Source of the DNA: Vandiemenella viatica
Taxonomy: Eukaryota; Arthropoda; Insecta; Orthoptera; Morabidae
Reading direction: 5' to 3'
NCBI GenBank assembly: GCA_031002005.1
Contig: JARYHS010009186.1
Coordinates: 184,662,437 to 184,726,436, forward strand
DNA: 64,000 nucleotides
Position numbers and translations under genes: made by a program
Notes under the pieces: model-generated
What the model saw: the letters and a program-made list of their open reading frames with translations, nothing else
Database searches by the model: none
Told to the model about the DNA's origin: nothing
Part shown: positions 1 through 10,199 of the stretch, one piece after another
Numbering within the stretch: the stretch's first letter is position 1
Layout of the letters: the number at the start of each line of letters is the position of its first letter

Positions 1-188
1 GTGAATGGGAATTAGAAAGTGTGTCAGTGTGAGGGTGAGCGTACTAGAGAGAGGATGTTTTGATTTTTAGTGATGTTCGATTTAAATAATTAGTTTTAGG
101 TATTAATTAATTATAGTAAATTAGTGTAATAATTTTACCGAACAAAAAGTGCAGAAATTTATAATTAGGGTAATGTAGCAAGAGAATC

Positions 189-1740
189 GTGCTACTAAAA
201 GTGGGTACTCGGGAACAGACTTATTCTCCTACTCCAGGTGTTTCGGGACTAACAACTCCAACAAGACGCATGTCATTGACAGCAGAACCACTGCGGCTGA
301 AGAAGACAGAGTTTCGCCGGCAGAATAAATCTATCATTCACAATGTGTATAAGTATTTCAAACTTCTTGTGGACAATGATGGTGAAATTTTGTCATCTAT
401 ATGTACGCTGGTGAGAAAAGACTTGAGAACTATGGACGTACTTGATAGTGATGAAATCAAAAACTGTAGTGATTAGTTACCGCAAAAAAAAACCACATTG
501 CGAAAAAAATAGGGAATGTACAGACTGTTTGCACTGCACCTTGTTGTGTCGGTTTGAGAACTGTCCAGCGCGTGTATCGTGAGGGAAAATAACCTACTTT
601 GTTTCTCCAGAGAAAAATATGAAACAATACAGCACTCTAACAAAACTTAGCGACCTTGACAGGGACATTGTCAGGAGGACAGTACACGAATTATATGACC
701 GTGATGAGTACACTACGTCAGAAAGAATTAAAAGAGAAGATAAATTTTACAGGATCTGCACGATCTGGAAGACAATATAGGTTTTGAATACAGACGCCAA
801 AATGATGGTAGGTGATTTTTGCTTGAGGGAAACTATATAGTGGCCTCTAGCATCAAAATTTTGAGGAAAATGAACTCCATACGTAGCTTAGGTGACACGC
901 GACCTATTTTTTACTTGGATCAAACTTGAGTAACTCAGAACCATTCTTTAAAAAATATCTGGCAGATTTCAAGCCAATGAGGGGGCCTAAAGATACCTGT
1001 CGCAAAAGGGGCAATGCTGATTGTTTTGCATGTGGGGTCAGCAAAGACTGGCATTCTCCAGTAAAGCAAGTTGGTCCACAGATGCAGTAAAACCAACAAA
1101 TCTGAATATTATCACTTATAACTGAATACAACGACGTTTAAAGATTGGTTTCTCAACAGGTTTTAGAATGTTTTTTGGAGGAAAGTTCTATACTCATCAT
1201 GGACAACGCCAAATATCAATCGGCTGTGATAAATCGAGCTCCAACAATCAAAACACCGAACGCTGATGTAGCTGTTTTGCTAACAAAAGAGAAAATTTCC
1301 TATTTGCCTACGGAGACGAGAGCTGAGGTGCCAAAGAAGTTCCGCATGAATAAAGAAGAACCGGTGTATGAGTTGGATCTAATTGCAAATGAAAGAGGGC
1401 ATGAAGTAGTCCGCTAACACCCTTATCATTTCCAGTAGAATCCTATAGAGTTCATTTTGGCCAAAGTCAAGAGAGAAGTGGCGGAGAAAAACAACACTTT
1501 TAAAATGACCGATGTCGAAAGTGTGCTGCATAAAGCCTTGGAGAACGTCACGGTCGAACAGTGGCAGAAATGTGTTTATCACACCAAAAAACTGCAAAAA
1601 GAAGATCTCGAGAAGGAAGTGTTCCGAAACAATGTAATGGAGCCTCTCATAATCAACCTCAACGAAGATTCAACGACAGAAAACGAGAGCAGCTAAGAAG
1701 TGGAAGATGATGAGGAACAAGGTATTGATAGAGATGAATG
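189..1740 (+). pseudogene. Decayed DDE_3-type (IS630/Tc1/mariner superfamily) transposase
   Basis: Pieces of one transposase are readable in order on the + strand but in shifting frames. An N-terminal helix-turn-helix part (189-476, with NKSIIHNVYKYF) is followed near 520-590 by a second HTH-like piece (GLRTVQRVYREGK). Then come LDRDIVRRTVHELYDR (about 645-700), IGFEYRRQNDGR, a first catalytic-type block FYLDQT (about 910-930), a second block ILIMDNAKYQS (about 1190-1220) and a third block NPIEFILAKVKREV (about 1440-1475). The tail VTVEQWQKCVYHTKKLQKEDLEKEV ends near 1696. The expected D, D and E residues all survive in the relic, yet several stops and frameshifts separate them, so it cannot make a protein. 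The family is known to me as multicopy DDE_3 endonuclease-domain proteins of arthropods. Terminal repeats were not identified. The relic lies in an upstream intron of the receptor gene or in its 5' flank. Confidence 0.8.
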
Positions 1741-2530
1741 ATGACAAGTAAGATATTAAAGAACATTTAACATATTACGCATTAAACTTATTATCAATTG
1801 TTGTGCAACTTTAATATCTTGTACTTAAAAGTTTAATAAACTAAACATTTGTTATGTTAATGTTATTTAAAACACCAAACTCATATTTAATTTGTTTTAT
1901 TGTTGGTAGTAAGTTACTGTATTACTCTGATACTATTAATTTTGCTTAAAAACATTTGACTTTCTAATAATATTAATGAGTAAGATATAATATTTTTGAT
2001 TATTTATATAATGGTTGATTTTTATAAACTGAAAATAGCAATGGCCATACCTTTTTTCTATATATAAATTTTTGGTTTTCGGCAATTTTAAATATATAAT
2101 CAAAATATATCAAAAATAAAGTTGTCGTTAATTATGCAAGTTTTTCAGTGCAGAGGATAACAAAATATAATTTTGATTTTAGTTCTAAATATACAAATTG
2201 AAAATAAAATTTAACACCTGCTTGTGGATTTTTAGTCACAAATAAAATAAAAGTATTTCAATAAGTTTCCTTAGTCTATCGAGAAAATATATATTTTTTT
2301 TTCAAAAAATAATTTTTCAATTATGTTTCTTTTTCTGCGCAGGTAATAGAATAATAAATAACAGGTCTTTTAAAACCTCCAATTATTTTAAATGCATCTG
2401 CACTAACATAACTTTCTTAACGAAATGACATACATCAATATTTTATCACAAAATAGCGATTAAAATTATGTAAAACACAGTACAAACTTCAAGTAAAGAG
2501 GTAAATACAACTATTAAGCGCACGGTTTGG
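1741..2530. other. AT-rich sequence without recognisable feature
   Basis: Very AT-rich DNA directly downstream of the transposase relic. I see no coding frame and no tRNA-like boxes. It may include the 3' non-coding part of that transposon. Confidence 0.5.
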
Positions 2531-2923
2531 TAAGGGGGCATCCACAAATTACGTGAGGTGTTTTTCCGGATTTCTGGACCCCCCCCTCCCCCTTGGTGAG
2601 ATTTCGTGAGATCTGGCCGGACCCCCCCCCCCCCTCTGGTGAGATCAGGTCCGTGAGAACCCCCCCCTAGAAGTCGCACTCGAAACTTTTTGTAGACCTT
2701 TTTTTTTTTAGGTCACACCCTAACTTTTTCACGAAATACCCTCCTAAACTCGACTTAGGCGCAAATTGTAGACCTTTTTTTTGGCTCTACTATCCCCAAA
2801 TTTTTCGCAAAATCTCTCGTGAGATTTCCGTAGACCCCCCCCTCCCCACTGGTGAGATTTGGTGAGATTTCGCCGGACCCCCCCCCCCTATTTCACCTCA
2901 CGTAATTTATGGACGCCCCCTAA
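2531..2923. mobile_element. Palindromic MITE with TAA target duplication (copy 1)
   Basis: The two ends are inverted repeats: GGGGGCATCCACAAATTACG on the left (2534 onward) against CGTAATTTATGGACGCCCCC on the right (ending 2920). Both are followed inward by GTGAGGTG / CACCTCAC. A TAA triplet flanks each side (2531-2533 and 2921-2923), as expected for a PIF/Harbinger-type 3-bp target duplication. The interior is built from repeated ggtgagattt / cgtgagat phrases and runs of 7 to 13 C. It has no coding capacity. A second, more eroded copy lies at 21688-22030. Confidence 0.85.
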
Positions 2924-3099
2924 CGGCGCGCCGGCAATAGGTGTGGCCACAGCTATAGCGAGTGAACATTATTGAGGGGTTTGTTTGCCATTGTAGCAAT
3001 ACGGAAAATATTATCTTACTTTATTTGATGAACCCAAAGATGCATTTCTTTTTCATTTGATGTTCCGTCAGCATTTCACTTCAACCACTTATCCATTGC

Positions 3100-3320
3100 G
3101 TATAAGGCGCGATGCAGAGTCTAATTAGTGATTTACATTTATGTTGACGTCGTAACTCCACTAGCCCCTGTCGTCAACTGACGGAATGACAGCGTCCTAC
3201 ACGCTTTCCGCCTGTTGTCCATCGCGCGCTGAAAACAAAAGTGAGCTACCTTGCCACGATCGACTGGACTAATAGCCGCGATCGACCGGTCGATCGCGAT
3301 CGACCGGTTGGCCACCCCTG
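3100..3320. mobile_element. hAT-type transposon terminus (fragment)
   Basis: The segment ends in ggttggccacccctg at 3320, which is the reverse complement of a typical hAT terminus (CAGGGGTGGCCAACC). Just inside it is a short palindromic array of gatcgaccggt units (3270-3310). No matching left end was found within the preceding 400 bp, so this is a truncated copy or one whose other end has decayed. A related terminus is seen at 24672-24686. Confidence 0.55.
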
Positions 3321-3759
3321 CTCTAGACAATGTTCAGAAATTGGAGGACATCGAAGATTTACTGTTTTACAAAACCTTTTACATCAGTTACGTAAATAGA
3401 GCATTCATTCATATCAGTTACGTTTTTGACAGCCATACTTACATTCTGTGTATTTCTGACAGAGCTGAATAAATATTAGCTGCTGTAGGCAACTTTTTTG
3501 CCGGTGTTATTGAGGAACGCATATGCAACGGGTTTTTTTTTATAATTGCTACCAGGTATTACCAACAAGTTGCATTGCTGTCCATTACACAACCCTTCCA
3601 CGCGTTTCCTCAGGCCTCGCAATAAATAATAAAAAAGATGATTGCGTTTGCGTCTTTTATCGTAATTATTGAAGAAAGCAACAGTGGAAAAAAATGGTCC
3701 ACGCAATAATGCAATATTACCAAACCCTGCGTTATGCATGTTACCATTTAATAATCTGT

Positions 3760-4142
3760 CAAAAAAAATCATTATTTGAATTACCTAAAATATTGTAAAG
3801 GATATCATTTCTTCCTTTTCTAGCCTCAAAAAGATTTATTTTATCAATCTCTTTCTTATTGTACAATTGAAACTTAATATTTACCATGACACCAATGTGC
3901 AGACAACGCAAGATGTCAAACTGGATCTTTTCTTCGCTTGAACCACTTGCGAAATTTAACTTAAGTTCAAAATCTGCCACATCAGTATATTCCTACTGTA
4001 AACATTTAATTCCTCCTTGTCTATTACCCCGATATATTTTAATAGCCTCTCATTCTCCTTCTTTATAATTTCAGCTAACCCAGTTTTACCCTCCGCAAAT
4101 AATGTTCGCTGCCCCACTTTCTTGTACAATTCCGAACTAAAT
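3760..4142 (-). pseudogene. Unidentified coding-like remnant
   Basis: On the minus strand about 50 codons are open from roughly 4142 to 3980, containing LYKKVGQRTLFAEGKTGLAE and a lysine/glutamate-rich stretch. A frame change near 3980 leads into a second open stretch of 73 codons (MADFELKLNFASGSSEEKIQ and onward, 3980-3759). The composition is protein-like rather than random: charged helical stretches and few cysteines. I do not recognise the family. It could be part of a transposon or an endogenous viral fragment. A protein-profile search would decide, and chance cannot be excluded. Confidence 0.25.
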
Positions 4143-4145
4143 TAA

Positions 4146-5240
4146 CATGTTATTCCATTGCTCTTATGGCTAAACAAACATTTGTTTAGATCAGTACTCG
4201 AAATGTATAAGTCATTGAAATTGCTATACGGTATAGACTCCAGGATTGACACATTAACAACAAAAGAGCTATTAGCAAAAAGTTAAATGAAAATATTAAG
4301 CACAATAATGAAAAAATAGCTGAAGGATGGTGAAAGTTATCTCGGGGTTTATTATATATGAAATAATTATTCCCAGATACGCTTTCAGATTTTAACTGTT
4401 TTTATTCTCGTAAAACATCAGATTCCAAAGATACTGGATGCATGGAAACACAAGCTCCAGCGATTACACTCAACACTGCTTTCAAAGAAAATACTGCCAT
4501 ACACTCTCACAGTACTGGATTACAAGACTCTCTGCAAACATGAAACTGTTCCCTACTGTTCACCTAAAACTGTTACTGCCGACCGCTTCTATAAGTTCCA
4601 CAGAAAGTTCCTGAATATTACAAAGGTTTCCAACAGATGTTTCTCGAAATCTAACAATACTTAAACAATTAAAAACAACTAAAATCAATTCATAACCACT
4701 TACAATCATTACGAAATGCTCACAAAAGAAAATTAGAGACATTTAAACACAAAATTATCCACATAAATCAGTTAAAACTGTCACTAACCGTCCTCTAAAC
4801 ATCGTTGCTCACCTGAAAACTTGGAATTACAAACATTTAGTCAATTCTTCTTGGATATTACTGTCCCTAAAAGTATTAAATATTGTTTACATAATTTCTT
4901 TTCGTAAAACAAAATCCATATATACCAATTCACCAGCTTGCTACAAATAATTCATAAAATACAATTTAATTTAAAGTCTAGGTTTGACGGCTGTTACAGA
5001 GGGATACGAAATAAGAATATAATATCTGTAAGGAAGTGCAAAGCAATAATCAGACCGGTAACATTACGAAGCGAATGCTGAAATTAATACAGAATAGATA
5101 ATGAAAGAATTACTAAAAAGGAAGAGAGAATATAATTGTCAGTGGAAACTGAGAAAGGGAAAGGAAGTTTGAAGGTTGGAAGGAGGTTTTTGTAAAAAAA
5201 CCTCATGAAACGACTAACAGTGAGGGGAAAACCCTTTAAT
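4146..5240. other. Intronic or flanking AT-rich sequence
   Basis: No gene is supported. A phrase near 4978-4998 (aggtttgacggctgttac) recurs in similar form at about 9112-9130 (gggtttgagagctgttac). This points to an old dispersed repeat that I could not delimit. Confidence 0.4.
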
Positions 5241-5241
5241 T

Positions 5242-5494
5242 TTTTTCTCTTATGGATTTACCCGTCGTTGACGTCGAGGTCATTACAGCCGGAAAAGGAC
5301 AGGAGTTAAGGAACGGGAAGGAATTCGGCTACGATCTGTCTTTTTTGAAGGTAGCATCCAGGCGTTTTCATGGAATTTATGCAAACCATCTAAAGCCAAA
5401 ATTGGATGTCAGAACGGAGATTCGATCCCGCGTCGCGTCCTCCCGAACGCGAGTTGCAAGTCCGAAGTTTTACCGCTTATCTAACACACTCGGT
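5242..5494 (-). mobile_element. tRNA-derived SINE, family A
   Basis: Read on the minus strand, this copy starts with a tRNA-like head (B-box-like gcgggatcgaatctccgttc near 5430). It continues with the family core (ccatgaaaacgcctggatgc) and ends in the cctcgacgtcaacgacgggtaaatccataag tail. The order matches the better-preserved family A copies at 36316-36567 and 33970-34196. It has no coding potential. Confidence 0.75.
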
Positions 5495-5982
5495 TTAAAA
5501 AAAATAAAAAAATAAAAATAAAAAAAAAACAAGCTGGATTCAAGACGTCAAGAAAGTTTTGGAAAGAAATAAGATAAGAGAGGAAAAAATTATGGAAAGA
5601 TAAATATTTAAAGAGGATTCTGAAGAGAAAAGAAATCCGATCAGAAGTGGTCTGAGGATAGAAGGGAGAAATATCGTGGAATGATGAAGGAATATTGGAT
5701 TGAACGGAAGAAAAAACAACAACAGAGGATTAAGAATTAAAATTGGCATGCGACCTTTTCGAAAAGAAGAATGAAGCAAAAATGAATCAGGTAATAGTCT
5801 ACTACAGTGGTTACTAACCTATGGGTCGTGATCCACTGGTGGGTCGCGGCGTGTGTTTTGGTGGGTCGCAGAACAATCGATGTTTTTCCACAAAAATATC
5901 TCTTTTAATTCATCTATTTAAAAAATATAACACGATATTTTACAAGTACAATAATCATGAAATCCTTAATTTTCATCTAGTG

Positions 5983-6147
5983 AATGTACGAGCAGAGTAT
6001 ATAGATATCTTTAAATTAGCTGTGAAGTTCTTGATGCGGTTCAACACGACATACTTTTGTGAACGAGCATCCTCTACTTTGGAAAACAAATACAGAAATA
6101 AACTATGTGTAGAAAAAGACTTAAGGTTAAAACGCCCTCATCAGTAA
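5983..6147 (+). pseudogene. hAT transposase C-terminal (dimerisation region) fragment
   Basis: The frame reads AEYIDIFKLAVKFLMRFNTT, then YFCERASSTLENKYRNKLCV, then EKDLRLKRP. This is the layout of the C-terminal hAT dimerisation region in ZBED/Charlie-like transposases, where the usual pattern is L-x-F-S-T-T-Y-L-C-E-x-x-F-S-x-L followed by K-x-K-x-R-N-R-L. Only about 55 residues remain. The RNase H-like catalytic core and the BED finger are absent, so the copy is dead. The match rests on motif memory, not on a search. Confidence 0.7.
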
Positions 6148-6225
6148 ACACCAGGGACATAAATCTCACTGATTTTAAAGGTTTTTTTTATAATAACTGA
6201 ACGTATATTTTATTATCTTTGTAAT

Positions 6226-6708
6226 AAAGCGGGAGGCGGCAGCACAAAGCATCACCTCATCGAGTTGAAGGCTGAAATTGCAGGATTAGTTAAAACTCAA
6301 TATGTAAATTAAAATGCCACTGATCACATCTTGCTTGAAAACACCTACAAATCCCATTTTAGTGGTTGACTGGTAAGTTTACCACTGTGTTTTCCTGCTC
6401 CCAGTCTTCAATATTTTAATAAATTTGGGTGCAGTAAAACTCAATGATAAACCCACCAATCAACCACTGAAATTAGGTCTGCAAGTAATTTCCACCAAAA
6501 GCGACTTGGCATACCAATTGCATTTTAATATGCAGATCGAGTTACTTCTAATCGTAGAATTTCAGCACTCACCTACCAATCAACCACTGAAATCGGGGCT
6601 GCAGGTGGTTTCCAGCAAGAAGCGAATTGGCATAGCAGTTGCATTTTAATATACTTATCGAGTTACTTCTAATCGTGGAATTTCGTGTACAGCCGCCTCC
6701 CAGTCTAT
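6226..6708. mobile_element. Foldback element nested in the hAT relic
   Basis: The outer ends are inverted copies of GGGAGGCGGC (left near 6229, right near 6693-6702). The inversion continues inward for about 150 bp: the left arm, reverse-complemented, gives gcattttaatttacatattg and agtcaaccactaaaatggga. These match gcattttaatatacttatcg and atcaaccactgaaatcgggg in the right arm. The right arm is itself duplicated in tandem (6451-6690). There is no coding capacity and I found no clear target duplication. Confidence 0.7.
6451..6690 (+). repeat. Two tandem 120-bp units
   Basis: Unit 1 starts at 6451 (acccaccaatcaaccactga) and unit 2 at 6571 (acctaccaatcaaccactga). The register stays exactly 120 bp to the end, with gttacttctaatcgtagaat at 6541 against gttacttctaatcgtggaat at 6661. 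The units differ at scattered sites, so the duplication is not recent. They form the duplicated right arm of the surrounding foldback element. Confidence 0.85.
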
Positions 6709-7084
6709 AATATTTTTGTTGCTTTATGTATTACCAATCCTTGTTTTTGTTGATAGTATATACTTTGTATGAAAATTTCCCTTTTCGTTGGATAGGATAG
6801 TCGATAGCGTATCAAGGTCATACAACAGTTCTCATTCTGATATTAAATAGACTCTCGTATAGGTGGATCGCGAATTTTTTTTTTTTTTTTTTTGCTTGAA
6901 AAAGGGTCGTGTATCGATAAAGGTTGTGAACTACTGGTATACTGAGAGCTACAACTTAGGCCAGTTTACGCCCGCAAGGCATGTCAAAAAAGAAGGCAAA
7001 ATAAACTGGTGCCAGAAACATTTAAGCAGATACAAAGTAATAGGACAGGAAAATCGACATCTATACTAAATAATACGTTTTTTA

Positions 7085-7901
7085 CCTAAAATAAATTTAG
7101 AAACAAATTATACACTAACATAATGCGCGAGAAGCATAGCTTGAGCAAACGACGTAACATTACAGTCTAACACACACATCCGTCTCTCTGTCAACATTCG
7201 ATAAGTTCTCAAGATTTTGTGACTAAAACTGTTAATCATACCGAAAAAAAAATGTTCTGTTCCCTCCCTACAGATTTTCTTGTCAGATTCCGTCAATATC
7301 GGTATAGGCATTTAGTTGTAAAAACGTAACAAAACATAGAGACTTACTTCCGCATTTACAGTATTATTACTGCAGATCACACACTGACTGCGAATCATCC
7401 CTAAGGGATCAAGATAACGTAAAAAAGTGTACACCTACAGCATTGTAAGACTATCTACGATTTGCCTCGCATTGCACACCTAACTTTGTGATATCTACAG
7501 TTTAACATTCAATCCGAATAACCGACGGCCCAGGTGTGACTCTTACGATCAAAAACAATTTTTAAAAATCTTAGCCTCCACAGAGATTTGAACCGGAGAC
7601 AACGACCCAAACATTAGTAAGCCAGCGCTTTAGCCTCTGAGCTACATGACCGCTACAAGGAAAAACAGTAGAGAGACCTCCATATCCAACGCGTCTGTCT
7701 ATCGCCGTTCAGTAATATTTCGAAATTATGAGACAACATGTATTATTTATACAGATAATTTTTCAAGCAAATGTAGACAGTATTTTTGTCTTTGTTTCAA
7801 ATGATAAGTGTGCAAAGTTTCATCGAGATCGGATGAAAACTGTGGATTTGTATGAAGAACAAACAAACAAACCTACATACATTAATCTTTATATATATAG
7901 A
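7085..7901 (-). mobile_element. Non-autonomous Helitron, copy 1
   Basis: Reading the minus strand from 7901, the element starts TCTATATATATAAAGATTAA after an A. It continues with a gtttgtttgtttgttc stretch and then catccgatctcgatgaaact, the phrase that opens the second copy at 22545. The two copies can be followed in parallel for most of their length. The 3' end expected to read CTAG is not clear here, so the lower boundary is approximate. The 5' terminus is only 61 bp upstream of the receptor exon at 7963. It encodes no Rep/helicase. Confidence 0.75.
7500..7665 (-). repeat. SINE-like tRNA core inside Helitron copy 1
   Basis: On the minus strand the segment reads gtagctcagaggctaaagcg, then a B-box-like ggttcaaatctct, then, further on, an attgaatgttaaactgtag phrase. 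The same order occurs in SINE family C copies (for example 46575-46845) and in the second Helitron, so it is an internal part of the Helitron and not a functional tRNA gene. Confidence 0.6.
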
Positions 7902-7962
7902 TTTGCATGTTGATTTACTGTATTCTATTGTAGTCTGTGTGTATTCTGTTGAATGTGTGCAG

Positions 7963-8145
7963 GCGACTCGCTCTCGGCAGTGCTGTGAAGCGGTGTCCCT
8001 GGTTCTGCATTACCTCTACCTGGTCGCCTGCTGCTGGCTGCTGACCGTCAGCGTGCACGTGCTGCAGCGGCTTCGCAGGCAGTGCAGTCAGCTGCTGCAG
8101 CTCGCGTGTCCGCTAGCTTGGCTGGTGCCTGCCATCATAGTACTG
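7963..8145 (+). CDS. Adhesion-type GPCR, exon encoding TM3-TM4 (partial gene)
   Basis: A 61-codon phase-0 exon lies between acceptor gaatgtgtgcag and donor gtaagg. It encodes the TM3 start with a conserved-type cysteine (RQCCEAVSLVLHYLYL), TM3 (about residues 10-33), a short basic second intracellular loop (QRLRRQCSQ) and TM4 (about 43-61, ending LAWLVPAIIVL). Class B GPCRs pair a TM3 cysteine with the extracellular-loop-2 cysteine encoded by the next exon (25037). The layout fits an adhesion receptor such as Flamingo/Celsr. The usual acidic residue late in TM3 is replaced by a TVSVHVL stretch. Earlier exons (extracellular domains, GAIN domain, TM1-2) are not in the window. Codons are GC-rich against an AT-rich intron. 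The receptor class is well supported; the exact family is inferred by eye. Confidence 0.85.
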
Positions 8146-9659
8146 GTAAGGAACCATCCCACTGCACCACGTTATGTTATGTTATTAACATAAGAAGACA
8201 TTGAATACCGTATCAACTGATTAGGACAGAAAAAGAGGGGAGCGGCTGTCACGATTCTCTGTTTTTGCTATTTTTTGCTGTTCATTCCTGTCGTGGAAGC
8301 CATGTCAATATTCTCACTGTATGGTTTTTACAAATAATGCTGATTGCAACTTCATTCATTAGTTCCTTAATTAAAAGGTTTTTACGGTCCGGATGATAAA
8401 CACAAACCCTGAATTGAGTTATGAGTTGAATAAAGTAACAAGACGGCCGAATACAATTTTTATCACATTTTATTTCGACGAAATCTTCATAACAAACACA
8501 TGCGAATAATGCAAGACTCGTCCAAAGATACTAAAGTGCATTACAAAACAATTCCAGCGATTGAACGTCAGCAAAAAAAAAAAAAATGCTTGATGACTAA
8601 CAAATAATTTTCAAAAAATCTCAACGACTGACTGACTGTTGTTGAGAATTACTGATGACGATTGTTTCTGTTCACCATTGACGCACGTTTAAATAGACTC
8701 CAGAGAAACACCAAGAAAAGGAACAAAGGTGCCGCTCGATGCTTCTCTAGTGCTAGCAATTAGTCTGACAATTAAAATCGTACTAAAACAATTACAGCTT
8801 GTGCAAAATAACTAAAAATCACTAGAAAACACTTTAAAACGGAAAAGCTATTTACATGGTATTTGAACTTTAAACGGGCAACGTAAACCACTCCAAATAG
8901 CTGAAAATCCTCCTCAACACAACTTAAATCATGATTTATGATGACAATCTTTCTATTAATATTTCAAACATCGTACTGTATTTGATTGAAATACATATCA
9001 TTTAGATATTTATATAAACAATGTTCAAACACACAAAAACCATAAAAATTAATATTTAATCAACTTTCATCTCTCTATAATCAATCCCTAAGATTAAAAT
9101 TCATAAAAGGCTGGGTTTGAGAGCTGTTACCACAAAGTTCTATAGCAATTGCTTCACACCGCAGTGAAAAAGAGGAGGACGATTATAATCGATATCACTC
9201 ATATCGCTTTCAGCCTGTTGATGATAAATGCTAACATTAGACTTTAACCACTGTCTTCGTTGTCTTAAAATTAAACCTGCGCAATATTCTGCGTTTAACA
9301 CTAACACAGACTTGAACAATTTTACGTCAACCTACTTTGAAACTACGTCCGCTTCTTACTACTTATACTTTATTTCCTTGAATAAACAAAGTAAAAACTA
9401 ATTATGATACTCTTAATTAAACTAAACTTACACGGGAGAAGTGCAATGTGTCACATAGGCGAGAACAATTAATGCTCAGTTTTACACCTCTGAGAATAGT
9501 CTCGGCAATAATAACATTACCCGAAAATTTTACTTTAATCATACACTGTAAACTACAATCAATTCATATAGGAGTTGCCGTTATTGAGGTTGACGTGCTT
9601 AATATTAAAAAGGTTGAGGCCGTAAACCATAAAAAATCCTCTGTGTGTCGTTAAATTTG
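8146..9659 (+). other. First part of a 16.9-kb receptor intron
   Basis: The intron opens with gtaagg at 8146 and runs to the acceptor at 25036. In this first stretch I see AT-rich sequence without a recognisable gene or complete repeat. Confidence 0.5.
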
Positions 9660-9740
9660 CGTATATGTGGCCAGTTCAGAAATTTTTACCCATCTTGAAG
9701 GCTTTCATTGTTTCTATTCAAGATAAACAGACAACAAGAA

Positions 9741-9810
9741 ACGGTAGTAATAGGAGATTTTAACTTGGATCAACACTTGAGAAATTATAAAATGTTTGAA
9801 GAAATCTTGT
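9741..9810 (+). pseudogene. LINE endonuclease-domain scrap
   Basis: One open stretch reads VVIGDFNLDQHLRNYKMFEE. It contains the GDFN signature of the apurinic-like endonuclease domain found in many non-LTR retrotransposons. Only about 23 codons are recognisable, with stops on both sides, so it is a small remnant inside the intron. Confidence 0.4.
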
Positions 9811-10069
9811 TGTCATAATTGTTATTGAAGTATGAAATCAGAAGAGCAAAACCTGTAAATACTCGTATTTAGGAAGAATTCTTCATTTTTACACACTTCT
9901 TTCATTTCCTTAGAAACTTTATTCATCACGAACGTCTTCGCACTGTAGTTGTTAATCGTTTTTCCGAGACCCAGTTAAAAAAAAAGTTTATTGTTGCTGT
10001 AGTTGTTCCGAATTCAAGAGAGGTCGACAAATTTGTTATCACTTTTATAAACATGTGCGCAAGTAATAG

Positions 10070-10199
10070 AAGGAAAAGCAATGGGCGTTTGTACAGGAAC
10101 CATTCTGGCATTCGCCTAGAGCGAATTAGAGAAGCCATCTGGATAGACGAACCAGGGATCGAACAGGAATTCTCCCGAATGCCGGGTCCGAACGAGCAG
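10070..10199 (-). mobile_element. Degraded SINE, family A
   Basis: On the minus strand the copy shows a tRNA-like head (ccgggtt-like phrase, then a degenerate B box cctgttcgatccctggttcg near 10160) followed by the family core with aggcgaatgccagaatggtt. The tail is missing. Recognition depends on the order of these phrases in better copies. Confidence 0.5.

Larger units (their letters stand above)
5805..6936 (+). mobile_element. hAT transposon relic with target duplication
   Basis: Left end CAGTGGTTACTAACCTATGG (5805 onward) and right end, read inward on the other strand, CAGTAGTTCACAACCTTTAT (from 6936) form hAT-type terminal inverted repeats. The flanking 8-mers gtctacta (5797-5804) and gtatactg (6937-6944) agree at 6 of 8 positions, the length expected for hAT insertion. 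Inside are a transposase C-terminal remnant (5983-6147), a nested foldback element (6226-6708) and a T-run near 6877. At 1.1 kb the element is an internal-deletion derivative. Confidence 0.8.
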
